Assembly (NCBI GenBank): GCA_028622995.1
Contig: JAJQJQ010000018.1
Span: 372,001 to 436,000, forward strand
Source: Panagrolaimus kolymaensis
Taxonomy: Eukaryota > Nematoda > Chromadorea > Rhabditida > Panagrolaimidae
Length of the DNA stretch: 64,000 nt
Direction of reading: 5' to 3'
Part shown: positions 14,644 to 27,200 of the stretch, in pieces
Position numbering within the stretch: position 1 is the stretch's first letter
How the letters are laid out: every line of letters starts with the position of its first letter
Translations under genes and position numbers: made by a program
Notes under the pieces: model-generated
The model's input: only the letters and a program-made list of their open reading frames with translations
Databases searched by the model: none
Told to the model about the DNA's origin: nothing

Positions 14644-17323
14644 TAAATTACTATATATTTTTTAAAAAAATGTCTAGTCGCATTTGCATTTCATTTTTAA
14701 TGTTTTTTGTCACTGCTTTATTTATTTTTTTATCACCTGTACTTGCTGCTTATGCTCAATATGAATTAACTCTTTGTTGTTTTCTTGATATATTTCGGGT
14801 TAATTTAATATCTTTGCCCTTTGATTTTAAACTATGTAAGAGTAAGAAAAAAAAATTGCGCTCAGGATTTAATGACACTTTTTTGATTCTATCTTTGAAT
14901 TATTTGCTTTTTTGGATAAATTTTTATGAAATGTTTGTAAATGAAATAAATTTACTGTATTTTACACCATTAAACATTTTGTGATATAAAGAAAGATAAA
15001 TTGATAAGCTAATTTGGATTAGAATAAGACTCTTTAGGATTGCCACCAGAAAAGAAAGGAATGTGAAATAATGTTTGCAAGAATGTGGAGAAAATAGAAA
15101 TCACAAGTAATAATTATTTATTTACAGCAAACAGTATAAACAAATTATTTTAAAAACGAATGAAATGCAAGAATAACTAAAAGCGAATATCGATAAAACA
15201 AAATAAATAAGAATATTGTAAAAAAGCAATATTTTGTAAAAAAATATATCATGAAACCATGTTTCGGCTCATTTAGAAATTACTCAATTTTTTTTATACA
15301 TTTTCTCCATTAATATCGATGGTTTCATATACTATGGGTCTATTGTTTATTACCGGCAATATTTTTATTATAGTTTTTAGATGGAATGAATTGTGTATTA
15401 CTTGTTCCTCCATATTATTAATAAACTCATTTTTAAAGATTTTTTTGAAGGTGTCAATATAAAATACCAAACAGTTTTCTTTTATTATGTCTCTTATTGT
15501 CACTTTCGTGTTATTTTATTTGGTAAAAGCTTTTTGAATGCTAACCATTGCTTTCAACAAAATAGGGCCACAATTACGCACAATTCAGAAGAAAAAAAAA
15601 TTGTATATGTTTTTCTATTTGGGAAGCAAAAGCAAAATGGTGACAAATTGCCGGTCGTCGGAAAAAAAAGAAGGTAGCAAGTATGCCGCCACTTCTGGAG
15701 GTGGTCTCCCTTTTTTACTCCATTATTTTCTTTATTTATCTTATTGCTGCTGCTTGTTGCACATCATATGTAGTATTTTTTATAACTTTATCCTTAAAAG
15801 TCTAATTTTAGTTTTATTCAAGGAAAAAATAGGGAAAGAAAAAAATTGTTGTCTTCTTACTAAGTATTTTTTTAGTCCTTAAAAAATGTGTGAGTAAAAT
15901 TGCTTGGTTCTGTTTCTTTCTCATTTTTTGTTGAAAATAATAATTTATATCTTGACAATATTGAAAGGCAAAAATAGAAGGTTAAACAAATGACCCTTTT
16001 TTTAAACATAGCGTTTTTGTTGTTTGTTGAAGAAAGGAAAATGGGTGAAAAAAAAATTGCTGCAATATTTTTTTCGTTTTCTGAAGCTTTCATGAATTCT
16101 TTATCTTCTTCTTCCAAAAAAAAATGAAAGAGATGTTAAATATATTTTGGAAGGTTTCATTGCTTCTGCTTCAAAGCTCCACAATCATTTTCATGTTTTT
16201 TTTGCGACTATTATTTTTATTTTTATTTTTTGCATCTTACCTCTGGGAAAGTAAAACTTTGTTTTTCTCCTTCTTCATCCTTGATGTTGATGAATTTGTT
16301 ATAAACGTGTGAAAAAAAAGAAGCTTGTTTTTACGAGAACTTACAATTTTTTTGCTTTATTTTTTTGTTGTTGTTTTTAAATTTAATCTTGTAAATTTTC
16401 ATGTTTAACAAAAAAAATGAATATGCTGATTATACTTGTATCAAATTTCATATAAGTATCTTATTTTTAAGTTGTTCTTTCTTTCTTTTATCTTTGCTGC
16501 TGTTAATTCTCATGAGAGGCTTTACCTGCCTTTTTTTCCTTCATCGACTACTTTTCTTTTCAAATAGACATTTTAAAGAGTCCTATTTTGATATTAGCAA
16601 CAAATATTTTTTTCATTTTTTCATTTTTTTTTTCACGGATTGCGTGACTTTACTTTTCCATAAAAAAAACATTTAATATTCGCCCTTAAAGAAAAAAAAG
16701 TTATCATGTATAGCTTTGGTTTTTTCTTCTGACTTCATTGATTACACTATAAAATTATTTATTTATTTTCCAAAAAAAAGTTTTTTTAGTTTTGCTTTTT
16801 TGGGATAAAGCGACGGAAAATTACGATACTTTTTTTCAAATCTCAAATTTCTCTTTCTCTTTTTGGGCTTCAAAAAAAGGTGTCACTTGCTGCTTCCTTT
16901 TTCCGATTATAAGGTTTCATATTTGATTCATTTTCTCTATTTTATTTTTCAGAAACAATACCTTCTTTTCATGGATTAGTAATTATCCTTAAAAAATGAA
17001 GTCAAGTTAATAAAAATATTCATCGCTTCCATACGTTTTTATTTTCATGGAATAAAAAAGCTTCTTTTGCTTTACGTCAACCAAAAATTCTGTTTTGTAG
17101 GTAAAAAGTGTGGTAATTTTTTTTTATTTGTTAACGGCGACATATTTGAAAGAATAAAGTACCAAATGGAATATTAACAACAAAAAAATTAATTGAAAAG
17201 AAGAAAAGATTTTTTTTTTTCCATCCCATGTGGTTTGAATATTTTTTGTATGAATGTGGAAAAAAAACTTGTGTTTTTGAGTCAATATTTTTTTAGCATG
17301 ATTAAGAAATTAGAAGATTAATA
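14644..17323. other. Intergenic, about 2.7 kb
   Basis: Very AT-rich, with long T runs on the plus strand. A plus-strand frame at 14670-14984 resembles a signal sequence but follows directly on the wip-1 stop and is best read as its 3' untranslated region. A 69-codon minus-strand frame at 15294-15503 has no supporting exon structure. Nothing else is supported. Confidence 0.55.
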
Positions 17324-18561
17324 ATGTTAGCAACAGATATTATTTCAACCAAACTAATACCACATTTTTTACGTTTTATATCTCTGAATGCTTTCATTCA
17401 ATTAATACTGTTATTTACATATCCTTTTATTTCGTTAGGGTTTGTTACTTTCATAGTTTTTTAGTTTAGCATTTAATTTTTTTGTTTAGGAGAACCGAAA
17501 GGAATGATTGCGTTTTAGAACAAGCTGAAGCCTGTTTTAATTCTCTATTTGAAACAATGCCTATTTGTATGGGATCTGAACTTAATTTTAGATGTCATCA
17601 TTTTAAAGTACATTTTTTTGTTGTTGCTATTTTTCATGTTGCTTAATAGTCTATTTTTAAAACATTTATAGATTTTGGATTCATGTTTTCGTCAATCGTC
17701 GATTATATGCTCTCCAGAAGCTATAGGACAAATAGCTAAAGCGGCACATCGAAGGAAAGTGGTTTCCTGTGTCAAACAAACAAGCAAACAATATAGAAAC
17801 ACGCAGGTACAAACAAACATTAAAAAAACTAAACATCGTTTTTTATTTTCTTTGTTAAACTTTTTAAGTTTTAAATTGCAGACAAGAAGAAAGGTGGCGG
17901 CGCCTGCAGTGTTGAGAAATCATCCACCCACTGAATTGCAATTTATTTCACTTTTTGGATATTTGCAAAGTCAATGCAACACTAAATTAGTTGAAAATTG
18001 TACAAATCATGAATACAAAACAATGCTAACAACTTGTGAAGTGGATATTAAACATAAAAGTGGTTTAGCTAATTCAGATTATGATCGACAAAGATTACTC
18101 AAGTCTGAATTAAATTTTTTGATTTAAAAATCTTTAAATATTTGCTTTTAAGGATAAAATTAGATACCTCGAGTCAATTATTACCATTGGCTGAAACTCG
18201 ACGAGACGATGAATGTTTAATCGTTCGTTCAGCTTTAACAGATATATTTCAAATTCATCAAAAATATTGCTTTCACGTGGGAAATTTTATTTACTTATTT
18301 TTTGAGATTTCTTAATTTATCTATGTTTTTTAGACAGTTGTAACTAAATGCATGTGTGAAAGAATGAATTTTCAATATTTTTGCGATATCGAATGCGCAT
18401 CTTTGGATTCATCTGGATTGCCTTTGGATAATCGGCTATCATGGGAAAATTTTAAAGGAAAGCTTGTCGGTGGTGCTAATAATAATACTTTTTCAATTAA
18501 ATCAATAATTATTTTTATTATTTTATGTTATATAACTGATAGGATTTTGTTAATACTATAA
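17324..18561 (+). CDS. Secreted cysteine-rich protein with hydrophobic C-terminus, possible GPI anchor; family not recognised
   Basis: Six exons: 17324-17439, 17490-17607, 17672-17806, 17882-18102, 18153-18276, 18334-18561; 313 residues. The N-terminus has a hydrophobic stretch (LNAFIQLILLFTYPFISLG) consistent with a signal peptide. The ectodomain holds 16 cysteines in two clusters (7 then 9), including the pair TKCMC. The last 30 or so residues are hydrophobic (SIKSIIIFIILCYITDRILL) after a small-residue patch (GGANNN), as in a GPI-anchor signal or single membrane helix. The spacing loosely recalls GAS1/GDNF-receptor-like modules, but I cannot assign this with confidence. Its stop is only 52 bases from the stop of the convergent DEG/ENaC gene. 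All introns close in phase, so it is very likely a real gene. Confidence 0.75.
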
Positions 18562-18613
18562 ATAACTATTATTTTTTTATAAAATCAAAATGCATTATAA
18601 TCGAATGAGTTCT

Positions 18614-20484
18614 TCATAGAATTTTTTGCTGGTGCCTTAAAATATCATTTTTAATTATTTTTAAAGAAAAGATTTGTTTTACCTCAAAAGAATTATTATC
18701 AAATGACGATAAAAATCCTCGATGACTTTGTGCACGAAATCTTTGTGGAGTGGGAAGTATTAACATTTTTGCGTCATTGTTACAAATTTGTATTGAAAAC
18801 CTATAATAAAAAAATACCAAATTTAGTTTGTTAGATAAATAACGAAATACAAAATTTTACTTTCGATTTATTAAGCTATTTTTAAACTGAAGAGTCACCG
18901 GTTTTAAACTATCACGACCGCCACTAAAAAAACAAACTATGAGAAAAAAATATTTAAAAAATTCTAATAAACAAACTTTGCTTCAGCATTTGCAGTTTGA
19001 GTGATAACAATTTGTTCATGACTTCTATACATATCATTTTCATTGTGAAGCAAATTACCAACATTTTCACCCAATAACTTTCCCAAAAATGCTTTATATC
19101 TTGCATTATTCATTGTTCCCCAAACAGATTTAAATAAAAACATAAAAACTTCCATAAGTGTGATGCAACTCATTCCAAGAAAAAGCCCCATACTTCCAGC
19201 AACAAAACTTAATAAATCAACTGTGATTAATCGTAAATTTTGTTTTTGAGTGATTAAAGTTTTGTCTTTAAACCAAATCGTCATTTTTGAATAATTTCTA
19301 AATCAGAAATTTTAAAAATAAAAGTTCAAGAAAAATTTACTCACGCTAAAATTGAAGGCAATTTTGACATTGATGTTTGTTGAACTGAAAATGAAATTCG
19401 ATGGCACGGTAATGAACAATTGCATGGTTTTACTAATGTCAACGCTGGCTTAATGCAATTATTTAATTTCTCATTTGTGCAAATAGTTTTATTTTTATTG
19501 AAATATTCTGGCAAACAATGGCATCTTTCAATCAAAAAATTTTGTAAGCATTTTTCTTGACAATTTTCCAATGATTGATAGTTTGTGTCTCCACTTTGCT
19601 CACATTTTCCCCATTGCTTCTTGTCCAAAAATGTTTGCTATAAAAGATAAGAAAGTTAATAGCAAAATAAAGTATAAACATACCGCAACCACTGATATCT
19701 GTGACATCAAATGGCCGCCGTTAAGAACATGGACTCCTTGTGAAAATATATTTGAAGGGTTTCCTTTTTCATGAACATCAAAAGCCAAATCTTTAAAAAT
19801 AAAAAATGTTAAAAACAACTATTTTCAGGAGCTACCTGTCTGTGATTGCCGTTTAATAAAAATGGATAAACTTTGTGAAAAAGTCCAAGATGGTAGATCT
19901 AATATGAAACAGCTCCCAAATAATGAAAACGTATGTCGAGCAACATCATCACAACTCACTTTTTTATTATTGACTTTTATTTGAGCGAAAAAATCATTGC
20001 AATTAGGCCGCCTGAAATTGCCATAAACAATTTACACATTTTCTTTAGAAAACTGTGATACTTTGTATTATAAATATTACTGTTGTTTGTTTCATCCAGA
20101 AATCTTTCACAAAAAGTCACAACTGGCTTAATCTTTTGAGGAAAATTATTTCTAACATGTTTTGTATCCAAAAATGTTGGCCTTGAATAATATACAGTTA
20201 AAAGATAACCCGACTAAAAGCATTTATTGAAAAGACCTTCAGAGTCCTAGTTTACTTACATGAATCATAAATAAAATTAAACAAGTAGTAACAACCAAGC
20301 ACCAAAAAATTAATGATGGCCATGTCGCGGAATTATAAATTCTTACCATTCCATGATAAGTTGTTAAAGAAGAAAATTCTTTGCTTTCATCATCATAAAC
20401 ATGAAGAACAATTCTTCGAGTGGCTTCATAATCCTCATCGTCGTGTTTTTCCAAATTGAAATTATGCTCACTTTTATTAGACAT
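18614..20484 (-). CDS. DEG/ENaC (amiloride-sensitive type) sodium channel subunit
   Basis: Trimeric cation-channel subunit of the plasma membrane; nematode members serve in mechanosensation, acid sensing and neuromuscular signalling. Eight exons: 20260-20484, 20062-20213, 19836-20011, 19684-19790, 19345-19637, 18977-19297, 18861-18923, 18614-18800; 507 residues. Features in order: cytosolic N-terminus with the His-Gly gating motif (TTYHG, H44-G45), TM1 around 53-75, extracellular segment with CNDFF, Cys-rich domain (RCHCLPEYF, CNCSLPC), then pore/TM2 with GLFLGMS (355-361) carrying the G-x-S selectivity filter, and a long cytosolic tail. The exon 2/3 junction was set at the 50-base intron 20012-20061, because reading through it meets a stop. 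The gating ion and partners cannot be inferred. Confidence 0.92.
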
Positions 20485-21254
20485 AACTTATTATTTACCT
20501 TCTTCTTTGAGGCTTACATTCGGCAGCAAAGTCTTATCAACAAAAAAAATCTTTGATTATTTTGCTTTCTTACTTTCTTTTTTTCGTTCACCTTTGCCTC
20601 TTTTTTAACATCTTTCATATGTATTTTTGTACTAAAGAATCATCATCACAAAAATTTCGTTGCATATACAAGTATAAGCTTTTTAAAGGTGAAAAGAAAA
20701 AAAGAAGCACTTTTTTTTTAGAAAGGGTCACAGAACTTTTTTATTTCATTCATCTAAAGTTTTTGGTTTTGCATTTTTTTTTTGCACAAAGTTCGTGAGC
20801 GTGGCAGGAATCATAAATACGCATAACAAAAAAAGAATAAATGACAATGATATAAACTCGTTCAATATATTTTTTCCATGACTTAAAATACAATATATTA
20901 TATAGGAAATCGTTTTTTTAACTAAAGGTTTATTCAAAACATTTTTTTGTTGTTTGTTGTCTATTTTAAGGCTTAAAAAACCAAATAAAAAAGAAAGACT
21001 AATATGCTGCAGCCTCGCATCGATTGTTCTCTATGTTTTAAGCGCTCTCTTTCTTCTTTTTTCTATCTTCCTCTTCCTTCCTTTTTTTCATGTGAATATA
21101 TTTTCTACGTTTTTATTTTTATATTTGGAAGTGTTTTTTTATTTATTTGCCATATTTATTTTAAAACAAATTTTATACAGATTGATTTTTTTCTTTCAGA
21201 TTTTATAATATGTTTTAATATTTATATATATAATTTATTATTATATTCAAAAAA
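20485..21254. promoter_or_regulatory. Divergent intergenic region between DEG/ENaC and rbc-1, 770 bases
   Basis: Must contain the promoters of both flanking genes. AT-rich and T-tract-rich, especially 21050-21240 just before the rbc-1 start. No specific element recognised. Confidence 0.5.
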
Positions 21255-24200
21255 ATGAGTATTCATCAAGTTATTACTGGTGCTCTAAATGGTGGTGATA
21301 ATTCTTTTTCTATTGGTTGTGTAGATGGCGTTAGTTTTATTGTAAGTGACGATATACTTTGTATATTTCTTTTAAACAAAAATTAATTAAGGCATGTGCG
21401 GTTGGAGCTGATGTAGCTATATTAGCACCAAATTTTGATCGAGTTCAAATTATTCCTGGCAATGATACAGATCATGGTGAAATAGTATCAGCTGTTAGTT
21501 GTTGTGGTGATACAGGAAAAGTAATAAAAGACCAAAATAAAATTATTATTATCACATTTTAAATTTTTTTATAGATTGCTGCAATATACGGATCTCAAAT
21601 TCGTATATTTGAACCTATTCACGGAATAAGCACAAGTAAAATTGTTCCATTTCAATGGAATGAAGTTCATAGAATTAATGCTAAAAAACGGGTTTCAACT
21701 GTGCAATGGGTTTTGGAAGGCCTTCGATTATTAGTTATGTGTTCATCGGAATTAATTTTATATCAACATCAGTTGCTTTCCACTGCAGTTAAAGATAATC
21801 ATTCCGTTGTAACTTTTAGTATTAATGAAGAGGTATGAGTTAATCTATTAATCATGAATTCTTTAATTTCATAATTTTAGAAATCAGAGGGTGGTTGGGA
21901 TATTTTATGGAAAACTGATTTGGCATTTGAAGTTAAGTTAGTAAAATTTTCTTCTGATGGAACCCTATTTGCCACTTGTGGAGAAAATGATAACCTTGTT
22001 AAAATTTGGTATCAACAAGATGAACCATTTGTTGGAAGCAAAGCTCATTTCACTTATACTTATTTGCAACATCCCGCAACGGTTACTGGATTTGAATGGA
22101 GGAGAACAAGCAGATATATGCCAAGAAAATGTGTTCAAAATGCTATAATTACTTGGTGTGAAGATAATACTTCGAGGATTTGGAAACAAATTCCCAAAAG
22201 TGATTCACAATTGGAAGCTTTAATCGAAGCTGTGGATGTGGTTTCAAGAACCACAGAAAAGACTCAAAAGAAAAACAAAAGTTTTAAAATCAAAAAAGCT
22301 CGAAGAAAATTAGTTTCAAAAATTTCTCAATTAGTGTAAGTTTTTTATAATAAAAAAAGGGGGTTTAAATATTTATTTACAGGCAAAAGGATGTTTCACG
22401 CATCCGATCTGAAAGTAGCTCGCAATCATCAAATCTTACTCGATCAGCAACTTTTGCTGATTTTAATGTCCCAGCTTCCACTGTAGATTCTCTTCATTTT
22501 TGTCTTGTTGCAACTATTGATGCCGATAATGGTAATTTTTATATTCGACATTCCCTAATAATAGTCAAACTTTTAGATTGCTATTTGGTTCCATCCCTTG
22601 ATTCTGGTATTCCAGCTTCTCGTCAACCATTTGTTATTCATTGGTTAAACAATAAAGAACTTATATTTGCTATGGGAGCAGAGAAAATTTTAACGGATAC
22701 AGTGCTAAATGAACATTTTGATATAGCAACTAGAGCTTCCTCCAAAGCCAAAAGCAATTCACCAAATTCTAATCACATTGATAGCGTTGATGATCCTTCC
22801 ACAGAACAACCAAGTTCAGCTCCAACCACTCCACTTCCAGAAAAAACTCCAAGTTTGCCTATGTCTCGTTCAAGCACTGTTCAAGACTTGGCAGTAATGA
22901 AAGATATGCTTGATACAAGACTTGAAGGTTTACTTCGAGAATGGAATAAATGCGTGGATGTTGTATTCTCTGTTTATCCAGTTGATGGAAGTTTATTAAC
23001 TTGGACTATTGAATGGCTTGATGATACTTGGAAGCAACCTACAATTAATTTTGCGTCTAGATTCCCAAATGCTTTCCCTTTAACTGATGCGGCTTCATTG
23101 AATCTTTCACTTTATACTTTTAATCCATATAATCCTGTTTATGCTGAAGTTGCTCAACGACAATCACCTGAACCTAATGATCATGAAAAACCCGAGAAAA
23201 TTATACCCAGGGTTTGCAAATGTATTGAAGAATTGGAATAATTTTTAATTTTTTTAGCGCCAAATTGATGTTCCCAAAAATACTGTACATTTGCTAACTA
23301 GTCATGTAAATGGATCCTTAAATTTATGGGATTTGACAACAGAAGAAAATTGTGCTTTCACTCATATTTTAAATATAATTCATAAATCTCGAATGTGTGG
23401 ACATAGATTTCATATTTCTGAAGTTATTGCTCATCCAGTTTTACCTCTTTTATTAACAGCTAGTCAATCATCCATCACAAAATCAGAGAATGAAAATGAA
23501 TCAGAACTAATTTTATGGAAAGTTTCACCTGTAAGTCCTCTGTGTAAAAGTGGAGGTGTACGTGAATTATCTCGACTAACAAGTAATTCGCCATCAGCTT
23601 TTGATTGTCTTTCATGGGTGCCAGCAATTTTACCAAGTTCAACTTTGGGAACCATTTGTAATTCCCCTAGTTCATGCTTTATTGCAAGCAACAATGGAAG
23701 ATTATGCGTTTATCAAGCTGTCGTCGATGCTCGAGGACTTTTAGCTGAATTGTATTCTTCCAAAACTATTCGCAAAAGCATGTCTTCATTCGAGGAGTAC
23801 GTATAAAATTATTAGTTCCTTAAAGTTATTATAATTTTTTTGATTTTAGTGAAATAATTGAAAATGAAAATATTGAACCAAAAACTGATTTAACTGAAAC
23901 TTTTAACGTTGTTTCAACTCAATCTGCTGCAAGGCCAGGGTGCATATTGTACCTTGAAGATGTAGATTCTTCGGAACATATTTCTCAAGATTTGCTAATG
24001 TTGCATGTTTTCAATGAAGAATTAACCCTTAAACATTCTGAATCACCCGATGATCATCCAGAAATACAAAATTCTTCTGTCATTGATCGATCACAATCTT
24101 CAACATTTTTGGATAATTATTTCATTGTTATGGTTGTTAAAACTGAAACCGATGATCGGCTTAAAATGTGGTCATTAACGGTATCATCTCAAGTGCCACA

Positions 24201-27200
24201 ACCAATTAAAAACTATGGTTGGTATTTTTTTATATGAAAAATTTGAGTAAAATAAGTTATTTTAGTTGATGATGAAGAAGTAAAAGTGGATAATCAAGAA
24301 AATGAAAAATTCTATCCCACTGCAACTTCAAGTCCTCCATCAATAGCAAAATTAGAAATAAAATCTAGAATGGTTTACAATGAAAAAATTTCACTTCCGG
24401 ATGGTGTTCGAGTAACATCTTGCGTCGTTGCAGCTGGTCATTTGCCATCTGCAAGTCTTTATCCAGCTTGCAGAGCTCCATATTTGATTGTTGTCTCGTG
24501 CACTGATGATCATGTAAGATTTTTAAAGTGTTGTTCAAAGGAAATTGAAGGAAGTTCAAAATATGAATGGAATAATTGGAAAATGATAAGCAATGATATT
24601 AACAGTGATTTGGAACTTGATGGGGAAATTTATACTGTTTCTTGCGCTCATAGTGGTAGATTTGCTGCTGCTTATCATAGCGGTTCTGCAACTATGGGAC
24701 GTAAAGTTGGTGCAAGTTTAATACAAAACCTTGAAGTTGCTGTATTTGAATGTGAATCATCTGGTGGGGTTGAATGGTTGCAAGAAGATTCATTCAACCT
24801 TGACAAATATGTCGCTGAAACCAATGGCGGCAAAAGTTTGGCTAACCCTGTTTATGAATATCATGGCGAAGAAGATGAAGAGCTATCAAGTTTGTCTAAA
24901 AAAAGCATTAACTTATTTTTAGTTTTGAATTATTTCAGAAAAAATAAGCAATTTGGTACGCCTGGATTGGGTTAGCGCTGAAGATGGCTCCCATATTCTT
25001 ACAGTCGGAGTTGGTCATACAATTTATTTATTTTCTCAGGTATCTCGCGATATTGCTCAACAAAATATTGTTATGATGAAAGAAAGCGATACAAAAGGCC
25101 GAGGTCAACTTCGCAAAGCTTCATCATTGATTGGAAGCATACACATGTCAAATAAATTTGTTCGTTGGATGTGTGTTCGAACATTGGAACTTCAATCAGC
25201 TGATGGATTTCCTCCCCTTCCAACAGCTATGAGTTGGGTTCGAGATGGAATGCTTATTGTTGGATTACATAGTGAAATGCGAATTTACAATCAATGGAAT
25301 TTAACAACCTGTGATGCCAAACCATCGAGGGTTCAAGAAAGGCAAGACAATAAAAAGCCAATACAACCGCCAACTACTATTGCTGTAACCGATGTTGATG
25401 AAGGAAGATTAGGTTCCCCGGCTCCACATCCCACTATTAACATAAGTCGTTCTCATTCGGTATTGGAGCAATTAACCAAACGTGCAAAACATGATGTTTC
25501 AACAAATAATAAAATGATGAAAGAAGTTATGAATAAAGTCTTTTCAAGTATGAACGTTAATGAAGTCCCTTTCAAAGACGATACTTTATTAAAAGCTTTG
25601 AGCGAAGAAGGCTTATTCGAGGCTTCAAGGTTAGCAAACCCCATGCTTCCTCAATATCATCCAAAACAACTTATTGAAATGTTAAATTCTGGAAAAACTA
25701 AAAGAGTTAAAGCTATTCTGTTACACATGATTCGAACATTAAAAGTATTTATTTTAACATTTTTTTGGTCTAAAAGCAATCTTTTTTTTAGCAAAGAACC
25801 ACGGGAGGTGTTAATGCCCTTCAACGAGCTGCATCAGTTCGTCGGCTTGCAAGCGTTGATGCTACCAGTATGGATTTAAATGATTCTCAACTTCCAAATC
25901 AACGATCACTTCAAGTTATGGATGATGATAATGCAGATTTTGAAGAAATTGGAAATATTCCTCCCCTTCCTCTTTTTGCTTTATTAGAAGCTGATGAAGT
26001 TGTAACAGGAGAAGAAAAAGCAGCAAATATTAATAAAAATGATTATGAAAATCTTTTTGTTGAAAAAGAGGAGGAAGAAGATTTGGATGAGCTTTTAACC
26101 GATGGCTTTGATGACCTTTCCAGAAGAAGCCGATCAAGACAATCATCTGGAAGCATTGATCAAGTGGCAGCTCCAGTTAAAGTTGAAGTTTCATTTACTG
26201 CTAGACATTGTCGAATTTTGACTGATCTTCTCACACATATGCAACTTCCCGGGCTTTCAAGTGTTGATCAAATGCATTTGTTATCCATCGCTGACACCTT
26301 AAGTCATTTCTCGTCCAGCACCATAGATCGGCTGATTCAAGCAAATGCAGCTTACCACACCTCAAATAATGCTACAGCATCTGAAGCAGGCATATCCAAA
26401 GGTGTAGAATCGGTTGATGAATGCGGTCTACGGTTTTTGATGGCCATGAAACAACATGAATATTTACTTCGATGCTTACCCATGAAGCAACGACAACAAT
26501 TAAGAACAAAGTAAAAATTTATTATGCAATTTTTATTTTTTTTATTAAAATATTTTATTTTAGGGGTTTATCAACAGCTCACATAATTTGGGCATTGCAT
26601 TCAGATTCTGAAATTGAATTATACAATGCAATTCCATGCGTTCAAAAAGGGCAAGAAACTTGGGAAGAACTACGATCTTATGGAATTGCTTGGTGGATTC
26701 GAGATTCAGTAGCTTTAAGAAATTGTGTAGAAAGAATGGCAAAAACGGCATTTCAACAACAACAAGATCCAATGGATGCTGCACTTTATTATTTAGCTTT
26801 AAAGAAAAAGAATGTTTTGACTCATTTATTTAAAGTAATCAAAAAAACTATAGAGAAATTATTTAAACTATTTTTGTTTTTTAGTCCATAAATGATTCAG
26901 CGAAAGCCGATTTCTTCAGAAATGATTTTAATGAATTGAAATGGAAAAGGGCGGCAGAAAAGAATGCCTTCGTCTTAATGGGGAAACAAAAATTCAGACA
27001 AGCCGCAGCTCTCTTTCTTTTGGCTGGAAGTATGACAGATGCAATAAAAGTATTTTTGTGTTTTAGAAGCTCCTATATTAATTTTATTTTATTTTTTAGC
27101 AACTTTTAAAATTAAAAGATATTCAACTTGCTATGGTTGTAATTCGTTTATATGAATCAGAATCCGATAGACAGGCATCGATCATAAATGAAATTTTGTG

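Noticed and set aside
14670..14984. 104-codon frame with a signal-peptide-like start
   Set aside because: Starts 27 bases after the wip-1 stop, is AT-driven and hydrophobic/lysine-rich, and has no domain or splice partners; better read as 3' untranslated sequence.
15294..15503. 69-codon minus-strand frame
   Set aside because: Compositionally AT-rich, with no convincing flanking exon or recognised motif.
19975..20012. GC-AG intron or a 26-base intron in the DEG/ENaC gene
   Set aside because: A canonical 50-base GT-AG intron (20012-20061) restores the frame and the family motif CNDFF, so the unusual introns are not needed.
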